From: Siphonodentalium dalli
Lineage: Eukaryota; Mollusca; Scaphopoda; Gadilida; Siphonodentaliidae
Length of the DNA: 64,000 nt
Reading direction: 5' to 3'
NCBI GenBank assembly: GCA_032622095.1
Contig: CP136064.1
Span: 261,927,863-261,991,862, forward strand
The notes beneath the pieces are model-generated. The model was not told the origin of the DNA and did not search any database. It worked only from the letters and a program-made list of their open reading frames with translations. The position numbers and the translations under genes are program-made. Below, in pieces: positions 1 through 11,430 of the stretch (its first letter is position 1; each line of letters begins with the position of its first letter).

Positions 1-1
1 T

Positions 2-1003
2 GTTTCACTGTGCCATCCCGGTATCACACGATTAATGCATTTCGTCAGATCAAAGAATCTACCATACTCAGTAGAAGATGTCAAGCGTGTCGTTGGACAA
101 TGTCAAATCTGTGCCAAGTTGAAGCCTCGATATCAGAACCCAACTACTCCGCCGCTTGTTAAGGCTACGCAACCTTTTGAGCGATTAAGTGTAGACTTCA
201 AAGGTCCATTACCATCGACGACAAGGAACAAGTATCTACTAACTGTCATAGATGAGTTCTCAATATTTCCTTTCGCCTTCCCATGTGCCGACGTGACGTC
301 TGCGACCGTTATACAGTGCCTAACCCAGTTGTTCAGACTATTTGGAATGCCTGGCTACATTCACTCGGATCAGGGTGCATCTTTCATGAGCTCAGAACTC
401 AAAACATTCCTGCAATCACATGGTATCGCAAGCAGTCGCACTTTCCCGTACAACCCGAGAGGAAATGGCCAATGCGACCGGTACAACGGAATCATATGGA
501 AGGCGGTCTCGTTGGCCACCAGTTCGAGAGGTCTCCAGGACAATCAGTGGGAAAACGTTCTTCCCGATGCGTTGCACTCGGTGAGAAGTCTACTATGCAC
601 GTCAACGAACTGCACCCCTCACGAACGGTTCTTAAACTTCCAGCGAAGATCGTCGACTGGCCGATCTGTTCCATCCCGGCTCGTGCCAGGACCGGTCCTG
701 TTGAAGAGACACGTAAGGTCAAAATATGATCCGATGGTCGATGAAGTTGAGTTGATCGAGGCCAATCCGAGCTACGCCCATATCCGGCTTCCGAATGGCA
801 ACGAACGGGTAGTTTCCTTGAGGGATTTGGCGCCACCAGGAGAACCGACTAATAGTCCCGAAGTTGATAACAACATAGAACTACCCGACCCTGGACTGGA
901 TACTGCAGTCGAGGATCCTGTCGTGACTGAACCAGACTCTGGATGGGTTAGACGAGCAACTCGGCCCACTAATAAACCAGACCGTTTGGGTTTCAACGAA
1001 TGA
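2..1003 (+). CDS. Ty3/Gypsy-type retrotransposon pol, integrase end (partial at window start)
   Basis: This is the 3' part of a retrotransposon polyprotein. The frame is open from base 2, so the coding region continues off the left edge; the first ATG at 35 is not the real start. A His-His-Cys-Cys zinc finger is visible: two His upstream of and at the ATG region, then CQIC at residues 23-26 counted from base 35. The catalytic core follows, with Asp54 (SVDFKG) and Asp112 (HSDQG). The third catalytic position, exactly 36 residues on (D,D-35-E spacing), is residue 148, which is Asp (GQCDRYN) where the family has Glu. The C-terminal tail ends at TGA 1001-1003. Integrase inserts the element cDNA into the host chromosome. 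The wording of the core recalls the CsRn1-like group of Ty3/Gypsy, but that placement is a guess. The long open frame suggests a fairly young copy, though possibly catalytically impaired. Confidence 0.85.
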   Translation, partial: VSLCHPGITRLMHFVRSKNLPYSVEDVKRVVGQCQICAKLKPRYQNPTTPPLVKATQPFERLSVDFKGPLPSTTRNKYLLTVIDEFSIFPFAFPCADVTSATVIQCLTQLFRLFGMPGYIHSDQGASFMSSELKTFLQSHGIASSRTFPYNPRGNGQCDRYNGIIWKAVSLATSSRGLQDNQWENVLPDALHSVRSLLCTSTNCTPHERFLNFQRRSSTGRSVPSRLVPGPVLLKRHVRSKYDPMVDEVELIEANPSYAHIRLPNGNERVVSLRDLAPPGEPTNSPEVDNNIELPDPGLDTAVEDPVVTEPDSGWVRRATRPTNKPDRLGFNE

Positions 1004-1033
1004 CACTTACAGAAATTACTTTGTTGGGGAGAA

Positions 1034-1191
1034 TGTGATGAAATTTGTATTTAGTTTCTAAGACTTTCACTTGTATTTTACAGATGTACTCAGAAGTACT
1101 GTTTGGTAATTAATTAAAGACTTTCATCAACAAGAATCGTTATCTACCTCACTACAGTATCCCTAACCGATTGAGCCACCGAGGCTCTACA
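1034..1191 (+). repeat. Probable short 3' LTR of the Gypsy-type element
   Basis: About 30 bases after the pol stop lies a G-rich tract (ttgttggggaga at 1021-1032) that could serve as the polypurine tract. A segment then begins TGTGATG and ends CTCTACA, so it has the TG...CA ends of an LTR. At 158 bp it would be a short LTR. The 5' LTR lies outside the window, so no comparison is possible and the right boundary is inferred only from the CA end. Confidence 0.4.
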
Positions 1192-2805
1192 GTTAGGTTC
1201 ATATCTATATAGAGCGTAACTCAGATTAAAATAATGCCGATATGGGTTTATTTGTGTTTTTGAAATAAGTCCAATATAAACTTATTTTTAAAAGAACAGG
1301 CTGGACTCAAATATGGCTGTAAATAAAAAACAATAACACTGAATAGCCCATCCTTCAGTTACGAGTAATACTAATTGCGACCATTCTAACATATGAATCG
1401 GGCATGCCCTTTTAAGACAGAAAGGATGAAACATACAAGTATCACAGTTAAAACTCAAATGTATGTACATGTAAAAGTAAAACATCTTAATGGCATACTT
1501 TTTGGTAACATGTAAGGCGTGAAATTGTCCAGTCACTTGGAACCACAGTTTTTGTTTTAACAGATGAATCCGTACATCACGACAATATATCAGTAACAGC
1601 TTGTTGGGATTGAAACCTTCAAGGCAACAGCAAAGCCTGTAATTACTATGCATGATTACTTGGCGACAACTTTCTTCTATAGTCCCAATTTTTTAAATAA
1701 AATTTGATAGCGTGATAGATCAAACTGTGTATACTAGTCTCAAAACTCTTAGTATCCATCTCATTGGGTCAGCCAAAGATAGTTTAATAAGAACATCCAA
1801 CCAATAGTGGACTCCCGGTCCGTAAATTGTCGTAATAACTGGGCGATAACATGGCGAATGGCGACAATGTCTCATACCCACACGTTGCAATGGAAATTGA
1901 CGAACATGGGATGAATCGGTCTGTGTAATTGTAATAGTTGTACTCGTAAGTTGGAAATGTATAGATATGTGATCATCCGTCACTGCGCGGCATCAGTTCA
2001 TTGTTTACCGTGTTGTTGTTGTTATTGTTGTTGACATCGAAGCTCTTGTGAATTACTCTGGTGCGTAGAGTATATCCTCTCATGTAGATGTACATGTATG
2101 GGCTTCAGAAGTATCAGAACACTGTAAACTGGATTAAATGGTCAAGTTATAAAAAAAACTGGCAACACTGTCAACATTCTAATAGTATTAATAGCTGCTA
2201 CAGTACGTTGTTGTTGTTATTATTATCACTTGTGGTTGACATCGAAGCTCCTGTGCATTAATCTAGCACGTGTACCTGTATCCTGTTGTGTCAGTAAATG
2301 TATCTGTCAATTTCAACATGAACACTGAGACGAATGAAGACAAGTCATAGCCGACAGCTCTAAGTGGCAGCTCGAAGACAACCCAGTTGTCACAATTGAG
2401 TGGAAAATATCAATGATTAAGCCGGTTTGAGCAGATTTAGAGCTTGTCCGTTCACATAGGAACCGAAGTCAGACAGTTTTAACATTAGTCCACAACTGTA
2501 CAGTTTACATTTTCCCCCAAAAAAACAATTGGGTTTACAGCGCAGCAACGACAAAAGAAATTCGTGAGTGATAAAGTCGGCTCAAGAAAATAACGTAATT
2601 TAATTACGGACGCAAGACAAGACGGGATCTGTGCATTGCACATAGTGAATAAAATTGCACTGAATACAAACAATTAATAATAAATATTAAACATCAGCAG
2701 AGTCAGGTTCAGTCATACTGTATGAGTCACTGCCGTATATGTATATAATTTTGTCGCCTATAAATATATTGTTGAATTTTGACGGCATGAACTTGAAAAC
2801 ACGCA

Positions 2806-2954
2806 CATCACGGTAAACTGTTAGAAATTACTGTCGGATCGACGGTTTCGGGACGTCATAATCGACGGTCCCATACCGTTTCAACAGTTTGACGGTCCCA
2901 TACCGTTATGTTATGTGCCCATGAAAATTGTCTAAATTAAATATTTTCGTGATT
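2806..2954. other. Centre of the first palindrome, MITE-like sequence
   Basis: Arm homology stops on both sides of this block, so it is the loop. It contains two direct copies of gacggtcccataccgtt and a stretch that resembles, in reverse complement, the end of the separate element at 6182-6443 (shared order: TACTGTCGG, GACGG, CATAAT, CGACGGTCCC). A related MITE may sit at, or may have seeded, the palindrome centre. Confidence 0.4.
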
Positions 2955-4013
2955 CAAAGTCATGCCGTCAAAATTCAATAATATATTTATCGGCGACCAT
3001 ATTATATACGGCAACGACTCCATACAGAATGACTGAATCTTACTCTGATGATATTTAATATGTGTTATTAATGCGGCATTCATTCTGTGTTATGCGGGCC
3101 GTGCCAATTATCACGAGTATGGTACGTAATTCACATTCTGGGGTTAAGTTCCCGCTTTAGCAATCACCTCATTTCTTCACCATATAATGATTTATCGTTG
3201 ATAGCAAACTGTTGTTTTTTGGGAAACTGTTACCTTTTCGGTTGTGGACAGTTGTTAAGACGGTCTGATTTCGGTTCCTTTGATAACCGGACAAGTTGCA
3301 ATTCAGCGAATAGCAGCTTAATCATTGACAATTTCCACTAAATTCGAGAGTAGAGATTCATGTCAATCATGGCGTGATCCGCCGTCCGGGGTCTGACTTC
3401 ATTCGACGCACTATTCATGTTGAAATTGCAGTGTTGTGACTTAGTATCAAAACACTGGCACATTTACTGACACAAGAGGATACAGGTACAATTAACACAT
3501 GCTTCGATGTCAACCAATAGTGACAATAATAGCAACAACTCAACGAGCAGCTATTGCTATTAGAATGTTGACAATCCAGTTGACAGTTTTCTGAATCTGA
3601 TTGTTTCAAAGCACATGCATGAACATTTACAAGAGAGGATATACGTGTACTGTATGCACCAGTGTAATTCACAAGAGCTTCAGTGTCAACAACAACACCG
3701 TAAGCAATGAACTGACGCCGGCAGTGATGGATGATCACATATCAACAATTCCAACTTTACAATTACACGGACAAATTCATCCCGTGTTCATCAATTTTCA
3801 ATTAAACATGTTGATATGAGACATTGTCATCATTCGCCATGTTATCGTCAAGTTTTTACGACAATTTACCGGGAGTACACCATTGGTTGGATGTTCTTTC
3901 AAACTATTTTTGGCTGACTCACTGATATTGATACAAAGTCAGTGTCGTGATACCAGTATACAGTTCTTATTCTTCGTGTTACAGTGCAAGTCCTGGCAGA
4001 GGTGTATTTCTGC

Positions 4014-4844
4014 TAGGGCTTCACGGTTTTTCGGTATTTAGTCATACCGCGGTTTTGTTTTTAATACCGTGTAGTCGGTATTGGATTTCTTGAATAGTCG
4101 GTATACCGCTGCACACTATATTTTCTTTTTAGTTAGTTTTACGATAGCAAATGTCAATAAAATACATACTCTGAGGCACTAAAGCGTGCCTGTAAGTAAT
4201 GAACGAGAACGAGAATCAGCGGGAGGAAACGAGAACCAGCGAGATGAAACGAGAAACAGCGAGACGAGACGATAACCAACCAGTCGCGTAACTGCAGCAA
4301 AGTGCGAAAATCAATTATCACAAAGGAAGTGACAACATGTTGTACGCTGATGGATGTGTGTTTATTGTCGCCTCACATGCAGCTCAAATTAGTGTACACA
4401 AAGCAATAATTTGACCATGGTCGCCATCCATACAATTACGAAATGTAAACTATACTCTTACCATTGTTTCCGTGCTAATGTTTGTCCACCATCGAGACAC
4501 CACGGATACATACATATTGCTTGGGGACATTCTTAGTATAATCTGGACTTAAATCCCCTCATTGTACATGTATATACTTGTTTGTTTGTTGTTTTTTGCA
4601 TAAGCGACGTCAGTAGTACCCCACACATTGTTAAGATCACAATCGACATGCATTGCGTTGTCCTCTTTTCGCGTGTCCGCGTGACACTGCATTCACACGT
4701 GAATATTGCATTTCGTACTACATGTCCCAAAGGATCTTAACTAGCGAAATGTTTGGACATTATTCTTGACGGTATTTAGTCATACCGCGGTATGGAAATT
4801 AATACCGTAGTCGGTATTGTGAAGGTGGATACCGTGAAGCTCTA
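4014..4844. mobile_element. Non-autonomous hAT-like DNA transposon with 8-bp target duplication
   Basis: The left end begins TAGGGCTTCACGGT and the right end, read in reverse complement, begins TAGAGCTTCACGGT (13 of 14 identical). The element is bracketed by the same 8 bases, atttctgc, at 4006-4013 and 4845-4852. An 8-bp duplication is characteristic of the hAT superfamily. Just inside both ends the sequence is rich in inverted ataccg/cggtat words. I see no transposase; the small open frames inside look incidental. The insertion sits in the right arm of the surrounding palindrome and has no counterpart in the left arm, so it came later. Confidence 0.8.
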
Positions 4845-5007
4845 ATTTCTGCTGGGACATTATCTCAAGCTTGATGCATCATGCTTTAAAATTTCATGGA
4901 AAATGTGCGACTACAGGAGAACATTGTCGCCAAGTCATCGCGAACAGTTATTATGGGATCTGCTGTTGTCTTGAAGGTTCCAATCCCAACTAGCTGTTAT
5001 TGATATA

Positions 5008-5512
5008 CAGTACCAGTCAAAAGAAGTGGTATATTAAGCACGTTATTTTCGTGCCCAATATCGCAATAATGTTGCAAGTGGAAACGCTTATAAGCATGTC
5101 GCTTGTGATATTATTGCAATATTTTGCGCTTAATATCTCAATATTTTGCACTTAATATTGCGACATCTTGCGCTCAAAATTGTGACATTTAAATCAATTA
5201 TTGCTTCTTCTATATTGTTTATTGTATAAATAGAGACAATGTTTTAGATATGTATATAATTATAGTTGTAAATGCTATATGTACACTATATGTACACTAT
5301 ATGCACAGTATTTATCTAATATAAATATAACACTATCGGGTCTGTATGAAATTTAGTGCGCTTAGTATCGCAATATTTTGCGTTCAATATTGCAATAATA
5401 AGCAGGACAGATTTTTGGTAGTGTGCTATAATCACGCATTTTTCTAAATTAAGCACGCTCAATATCGCAATAAAGGTGCGCCTAAAAATACCACTTCCTT
5501 TGACTGGTACTG
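5008..5512. mobile_element. TA-inserted MITE (Tc1/mariner-like)
   Basis: Terminal inverted repeats of 25 bp differ at one position: both ends read CAGTACCAGTCAAA then A or G, then GAAGTGGTAT. A TA dinucleotide flanks each side (5006-5007 and 5513-5514). The left palindrome arm near 1575-1600 keeps the corresponding unoccupied site with one TA, which confirms the boundaries. The interior is AT-rich with repeated words such as aatattgcaata and has no transposase, so this is a non-autonomous element mobilised in trans. Confidence 0.85.
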
Positions 5513-5815
5513 TATTGTCATGATGTAAGGATTCACCTGTTAAAACAAAAACTGTGTTTACAAGTGACTGCACAATTTCACGCCTTACATGTTACAAAAA
5601 AGTATGCCATTAAGATATTTTACTTTCACATATACATAAATTTGAGTTTTAACTGTGAAAGATGTAGCTTTGTTCTTTTTATGGCTTAAAAGGGCATGCC
5701 GATTCATATTTTAGAATGGTCTAAATTAGTATTACTCATAACTGAATAGTGATGGGTTGGCTTATCAGCTATTACTAGTATCGTTTTTTAATTACAGCCA
5801 TATTTATACAGTGGT

Positions 5816-6181
5816 TAGTGAAAGGCCAACACATTACGCGTGTGCAGCCTTTTCCGGATTAAATTCTACGAGGCAGATAACAAGCTTGATCCTCTGCAAA
5901 CTGCAAAGTTTCATAAGTATTGTCTATCACTTTATGCATTGAGGATTTACATTTCATCAAAGATATCATCATAACATAAGAACTAAGATGTATTTTTCAG
6001 TTACGAATAATACTAGTTTCAACTATTCAAAAACATATGAATCGTAATGCCTACCGGGAAATCATATTGTCACCATGGGAACCTGGCTAATTCTATGGTA
6101 AATTAGCAAATTAAGAGCAAAAAATTGGTGTTGACCCATGACCATTATTAGTTACGGTCTTGATATTAATTAAAAGGTGCT
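5816..6181. other. No feature recognised
   Basis: AT-rich non-coding sequence between the first palindrome and the next MITE. I see no gene or clear repeat here. Confidence 0.5.
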
Positions 6182-6443
6182 GAACCGTAAAAAATACAAC
6201 GGTCTGACAGTAATTGGTTACGGTCTGCCCGTTACTTAAACGGTTTTATACCGTGGAACATGCTACGGTCTGACCGTATGTTTAACGTTCAAATGTTGGC
6301 AGCGATGTTGCGCGGTGTCAGACCATTGAAAAGACGGTATTTTTTTCTACCAGTGTAATTCATCGTACAACTGATGAAACAGTACGGGACCGTCGGATTA
6401 TGGCGGTCAGACACCGTCAAACCGACAGTATTTTTTAAGAGTG
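6182..6443. mobile_element. Divergent MITE with imperfect terminal inverted repeats
   Basis: The left end (gaaccgtaaaaaatac) and the reverse complement of the right end (cactcttaaaaaatac) align and continue with a shared CGGT(C/T)TGAC tract. The interior has repeated acggtctgacc and cggtttta words that can pair with each other. A tattaat heptamer occurs at 6164-6170 and 6444-6450 and might be a target duplication, but the left copy does not abut the inferred end. There is no coding sequence. The right half is related to the centre of the palindrome near 2820-2905. Confidence 0.5.
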
Positions 6444-6943
6444 TATTAATGCAATTAAAAATGAAATATGTTTAAATATATAAAACACACCGACCTGTTT
6501 TCATGGCTGTGGCTGTGCCAAATATAACAACTCCCGTATATGACATCTGAAATATAATAGAAATTACTCTCACACATCTTGTGTTAATATGTTTGAGTAG
6601 CATCGGGTTATTTAATGTAAATTTAACGAGTGCAGTAAAATATTTAAGGAATGATGGGTTAATCACAAGCTCATGTGACGTCATAATTTATTAATAGGAA
6701 TTGTAGGTTGATATAAACCCATGTGTTAAATTTTGCCCGGTTGAATCGCATTGTTGTGCATTCGATGGATCCATGTACATATATACACGGGTCAGTAAGA
6801 TATTTCAGGCCTAATGGGCTTGATAACATTGGTAGATCATATAATGAAACACTTGCATTGTTTCGAGGAAGTTCATATTCACCGAAGCCGCATATCAATC
6901 TCGAAACATTGCAATAAATGTATATCGTACGAATTACAATTGT
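6444..6943. other. No feature recognised
   Basis: Non-coding AT-rich sequence. The overlapping short open frames on both strands look incidental, with no recognisable protein motif. Confidence 0.5.
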
Positions 6944-7965
6944 AACCACCGAGACCACCGGGACCGCCCCGGCGCCCACATGGGCCCGTGGACGCAATAT
7001 CTCGACGTTATAAGGTAGCAGCATACTACCTGAGGGCAACCTAGAAAATTTTACTGGATTGCTCATCTCCGGCCGGTGTTATTAACCCGCAATTGCCAAT
7101 ATTGGTTAAGAGATCATGGTTAGCCCGAGTGTCTTCGTGTGGTTTCGGACAGTATATCTTGACGATGCCCAGTGGCGCAATACAACCTGAGTTGTGACAT
7201 CCAAATATTGACTCGCTGATGCGTCCAAGGCCGGTGTTATTAACCCCTCAAATGCCGGTAAAATACTGCATAAACGAAAAGAGCACGGGGGATGCCGGGA
7301 CCGCCCGGACACTATATATCGACGTTATTAGGTAGCGAAATACTACCTGATGGCAAACTAGAAAGGTTTACTGGATTGTTCATCTCCGGCCGGTGTTATT
7401 AACCCCGCAAATGCCGATATTGGCTAAGAAAGCCCGGGAGAGGCCGGATGTCTTCGTGTCGTTTCAGACAGTATATTTTGATGATGTTCGATAGTGCAAT
7501 ACCGCCTGATTCTGACATTCAAATACTGACGCGCTGACGATGTTATTATCCAATCAAAGTCCGGTAACATACCGTGTAAACAAAAAGAGCCAGGGAGAGG
7601 CCGGGACCGCCCGTGGGAGCCCGGGAGCCCCCATGGGCCCGTGGACACTATATATCGACGTTATTAGGTAGCGACATACCACCTGGGGGCAACCTAGAAA
7701 ATTTTACTCGCTCGCTGTCTCCGGACGGTGTTACTAACCCCGCAACTGCTGATATTGGCTAAGATAGCACAGGAAAGCCCGGGTGTCTTCGTGTGTTTTC
7801 GGACAATATAATTTGGTGATGCGCAGAAGTGCAATACCACCTTAGTGTCACTTCCAAATATTGACTGACGCATCCACGACCGATGTTATTAACCGCTCAA
7901 AATCCGATAAAATACCGCATAGCAAAAAGAGCCCGGGAGGCTGGAACCAGCCGGGAGATCCCAGA
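6944..7965 (+). repeat. Satellite-like array, three direct units of about 0.3 kb
   Basis: Three diverged copies start near 6944, 7295 and 7598. Each unit runs through the same landmarks: ccgggaccgccc, atggg(c)ccgtgg, a cgacgttat tract, ggtagc(g)a, acctgaggcaacctagaaa-like, ccggtgttattaacccc, gatattggctaag, gtgtcttcgtgtg, gtgcaatac, ccaaatattgactc and aaaaagagc. It is markedly more GC-rich than its surroundings. Function unknown. Confidence 0.75.
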
Positions 7966-8244
7966 GCGACAAGCGGGCCGAACATATGTGAGTATATGCC
8001 CGTCCCAACTCGATGAGAGCTAATTTGACCACTTGTGGGTCTGAAGTTCCTTCCATCCCACCCTATTAAGCCAGTGATGGGTCGGTTTTTACGCCGGGTC
8101 CCGCTTGTTGGGTGTTGTCGGGTGAGTGGAATGTGTTAAAAACGAGCGCTTGTTTCTATAAAGGAATGTTTTCATGTTAGGCAAATTTTCCATTCGCGTT
8201 GTTCGGTCGATGTTTCGGAGTTTCCATTTTTGTTAGTGGTTTAG

Positions 8245-8885
8245 ATAGGTTGCGTCAGCGAGTCAATATCTGTATGCCACACTCAGGTGTTATTGCACTA
8301 CCGCGCATCATCAAAATACACTGTCCGAATACACACGAAGACACCCTGGCTCTCTTAACAAATATTGGCATTTCGGGGTTAATAACACCGACCGGAGACG
8401 AGCGAGCGAGTAACATTTTCTAGGTTGCCCTCAGGTAGTTTGTCGCTACCTTATAACGCCGAGATATAGTGTCCATGTGCCCATGGGGGCGCTCTCCCGG
8501 GCGGTTCCGACCTCTCCCGGGCTCTTTTTGTTTATGTGATATTTTACCGGAATTTGAGGGGCTAATAATATCGGCCGTGGGCGCGTCAACGAGTCGATAT
8601 TTGGAAATCACACTCAGGTGGTATTGCACTTCCGATGATCATCAAAATATATTGTCCGAAACCACACTAAGACACCCGTGCACCCCCAGGATCTCTTAGC
8701 CAATATCGGCATTTGAGCGGTTAATAACACCGACCGGAGACGAGCGAGCGTGTAAAATTTGCTAGGTTGCCCTCAGGTGGTATGCCGCTACCTTATAACA
8801 TTTAGATATAGCGTCCACGGTTCCATGGGGACGCCCGGGCGACCCCGTGCGTCTCGGGTGGTCCCGGGCGGTCCCGGTCGGTAAT
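8245..8885 (-). repeat. Inverted half of the 0.3-kb satellite, two units
   Basis: Two further units of the satellite at 6944-7965 lie here in reverse complement, with the same landmarks in mirrored order (gagtcaatat, cacactcagg, gtattgcac, cacgaagacacc, gttaataacaccgac, gtcgctaccttataac, cggtcccggg). About 280 bases (7966-8244) separate the two orientations and hold no recognised feature. Confidence 0.75.
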
Positions 8886-9577
8886 TAGTCACACCGTCTG
8901 GAGTTTCTCAAATAATATTACTCTAAATGTCCCCGTTATATCATTAAAGCGCGGATCCATGGCCTTCTTTATAGGTTATAATTTAGAAATAATTATCAAA
9001 TTATGATACTTTCCTCAAGAATATACTAATAGTATAGTACGATAGTATGAATACGATAGTATCCACAATACACACTTGTGCGAGCCGGCCCATCCGTATC
9101 TTTACGGGTCTCATGTGTATAAAGGAAACACCATTATATATGTGACATTAAACCAGCGACGATGAGCGAAGCTTGTGTGTTATTCACACGCGTGTATCTA
9201 CGCCATATACTTCATCAATACACACGCGAACTATTGTCTGTGTATTGTGACATTGTGCATGTTTCCAAGGCCTCCCGTTGTTCACGATGACGTGATTGTT
9301 TGATAGGATCAGCATTTGCTAACCACGGGAGTTAGATTGACATTAAGATTAACGAATTATATATTGCCATTGTTGCTGTTGGGTCACTTGTCAACGGCGG
9401 CACTATATATACGCTCTTTTCATTTAAGGATTTGTTTTCGCTTTCGGCATTTCGATTTCTGGTGTAGTTACATGGACAGTGAATGAAAACGCACCTTTAT
9501 TCTAATAACACATGCATTCACGTCGTGCTGACCTATAATACCCAAGCTCCGACGATCTTTGTGCGTGCATATCGCCT
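8886..9577. other. No feature recognised
   Basis: Non-coding, AT-rich. A few short repeated words occur (tagtacgatagtatgaatacg near 9036-9060), but I find no gene and no element ends. Confidence 0.5.
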
Positions 9578-9740
9578 GGATACTCATTTGTGTGTATAAA
9601 TAAAAAACAAGATTCCTACATCTTGCCGTGTCCATATCAACTGGATACACATGTGTATAATACACACGATTCGTACATCTCGCCCAGTGCATGCCCCCTG
9701 GATACACATGGGTATAACACACAAGATTCGTACATCTCAC
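9578..9740. repeat. Short tandem repeat, about three diverged units of 55-65 bp
   Basis: Each unit starts ctggatacacat (first copy ctggatactcat) and continues gtgtataa, then aagattc(g/c)tacatc, then ttgcc or tcgcc. The repeat opens reading frames on both strands, which are not evidence of a gene. Confidence 0.6.
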
Positions 9741-9793
9741 CGCAGAATTTCGGTTCGACAACAATTGCTCTATCATAACCACTGTGTATATCC

Positions 9794-9815
9794 GACACCG
9801 GAAATTATGCAGGAA
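9794..9815 (+). repeat. Left member of a 22-bp perfect inverted pair
   Basis: The 22 bases here (gacaccgg...ggaa) recur as an exact reverse complement at 13166-13187, 3.4 kb away. The flanks do not match, I find no matching target duplication, and no transposase is visible between them. It could be a terminal inverted repeat of a decayed element or two fragments of a dispersed repeat. Confidence 0.4.
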
Positions 9816-10904
9816 AATTTCATTTGTTGACACAATATGCCGATATTTTTACCGAATATTCGTGATTGTTAAAAACTATGACACAACAACAGGATAAAAT
9901 CCCTCTGAATAATAGTAGAGTATAATATACTTCTAAGATATACTATCTATACATTCTGGATATAAATTACGTCCTCAGAAATCACGATTATTAGGTTAAA
10001 TTATACGAATCGTCTGCAACTTGGTCTGATAAACACCGCTTTCCTTATAACTAAAACGTATGTGTGTTTACATATTGCTATGCCCGTGACGTAATAAAGG
10101 TCAACACTGACTTATATAGCACCAAACATGAGTTTTTCGGTTGTTTGTTAAAATTATTGGCGAAAGACATAATTATTTGGTGTACGGCGAATTGCAGGAG
10201 CACGGTCGTGTAAATTGCACTTCGCATGTTTTGTTACTGTACGGCATATTGCAAGCCCAAAACAATATCTGCCAATTGTAGGCAAATAATTGGGTCAAAA
10301 TGGGAGTCGTATCATTAGACATCATTATAGATACGATTGCGTCATTGTGTTGCGTTCCAGCTCATTGGAACACCACGTGTATGCCAATTCAATTGTGACT
10401 TGTGTTTAGCTTTAAAATCACATCAGATGGGGCTATCTATCATAACTCTAGTTGGCATGATACATATGAATGTCCTCTATGCAATTTAAACCAAAACTAT
10501 CATATTTGGCGATGGTTATGATACATATTTGCCCGAAACGCCAAACATTGAAATGAGCATTAACGATTATAGCTTAGTGTACACCAAGTCTGACTCCACA
10601 CACCAGCACTGGTTAGTAACTGCACGCCAACAATGGTTTTATAATACATATAAAATAAAATGTGCTGCAAACTATGTGAATTATGTCTTGGTGTCATTAT
10701 AAATGTCATCATTGTAACATCTGCATTATGCATGTAGATCGATACAAGGAGCAAGCAGATGTTCAATTTAAAATTATAAGTTGGCTGCATAAGGAGAGAA
10801 AGTGAAAATGCAAAAGATATTTCTTTGTGATAAAACCTCACTTATATATTTATTATTATTTATCCCCCCCCCACAATAATTTCGGAGAACTATTGTAATC
10901 AGCT
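9816..10904. other. No feature recognised
   Basis: AT-rich non-coding sequence with scattered low-complexity tracts and a run of nine C near 10865. No gene or defined repeat seen. Confidence 0.5.
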
Positions 10905-11430
10905 GCGTCAGTTCGTTCGCGCGTCCGTTAGTGTGTCAGTCCGATTTCTTCCCAGGCTGTTAACGCCAGTTCAAATTATGCGATCGAAACGACACTTCGC
11001 ACGAGGAATGACAAATACATTATTGAGGTTAATTTCAATTATGGTTCTACTCCGATGATCTTTTTCTCTGATTTGTGACTCTTTTTTCACTTAGAAGTTG
11101 CTATGTTCATGTTGTCCGGATAATAACTCCGGTGAATAATATCCGATCGGAACGAAACTAGGCATGAGTGATAAACATTATATTATTGAGGTCGAGTTTC
11201 AATATCGTTCCGGGTAGATGATTTGTATTAGAGCTATAGTCCTTTTCAGACCAATAAATTGCCAGTTTGGTGTTGTCCGGATAATTCCAGTTAATACCAA
11301 CTAATCCCAACTAAACTTGGCATCAGGAATATCCATCACATTGTTCAAGTCAACTTTGAATGTGGTTCAGATCTGGTGATTTTTGACGGAGCTATCTCCC
11401 TTTTTCGACTATAAAAATATAAATTGATTC
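10905..11430. repeat. Imperfect tandem repeat, about three units of 170-190 bp
   Basis: Three successive blocks share the order: gttgtccggataa(t) or a variant, cgatcg(g)aac-like, aaact(a/t)ggcat or cacttcgcac, gaggaatgac/gagtgataa, acattattgagg/acattatattattgagg/acattgttcaag, ttcaat, gatgattt and ctctttttc(g)ac. Identity between units is moderate. It is non-coding; this looks like a dispersed invertebrate repeat of unknown class. Confidence 0.55.

Larger units (their letters stand above)
1300..5815. repeat. 4.5-kb imperfect palindrome (inverted repeat), arms about 1.6 kb
   Basis: Sequence from about 1300 to 2805 reappears as its reverse complement from about 2955 to 5815 in the same order. 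Matching pairs include 1300-1590 with 5515-5810, 1765-2025 with 3700-3915, 2030-2330 with 3405-3690, 2380-2540 with 3180-3330 and 2570-2800 with 2960-3180. Identity looks moderate with many small indels, so the structure is old. Removing two insertions from the right arm (4014-4844 and 5008-5512) brings both arms to nearly the same length. No coding region is visible. It could be a large foldback element or an inverted duplication. Confidence 0.8.
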
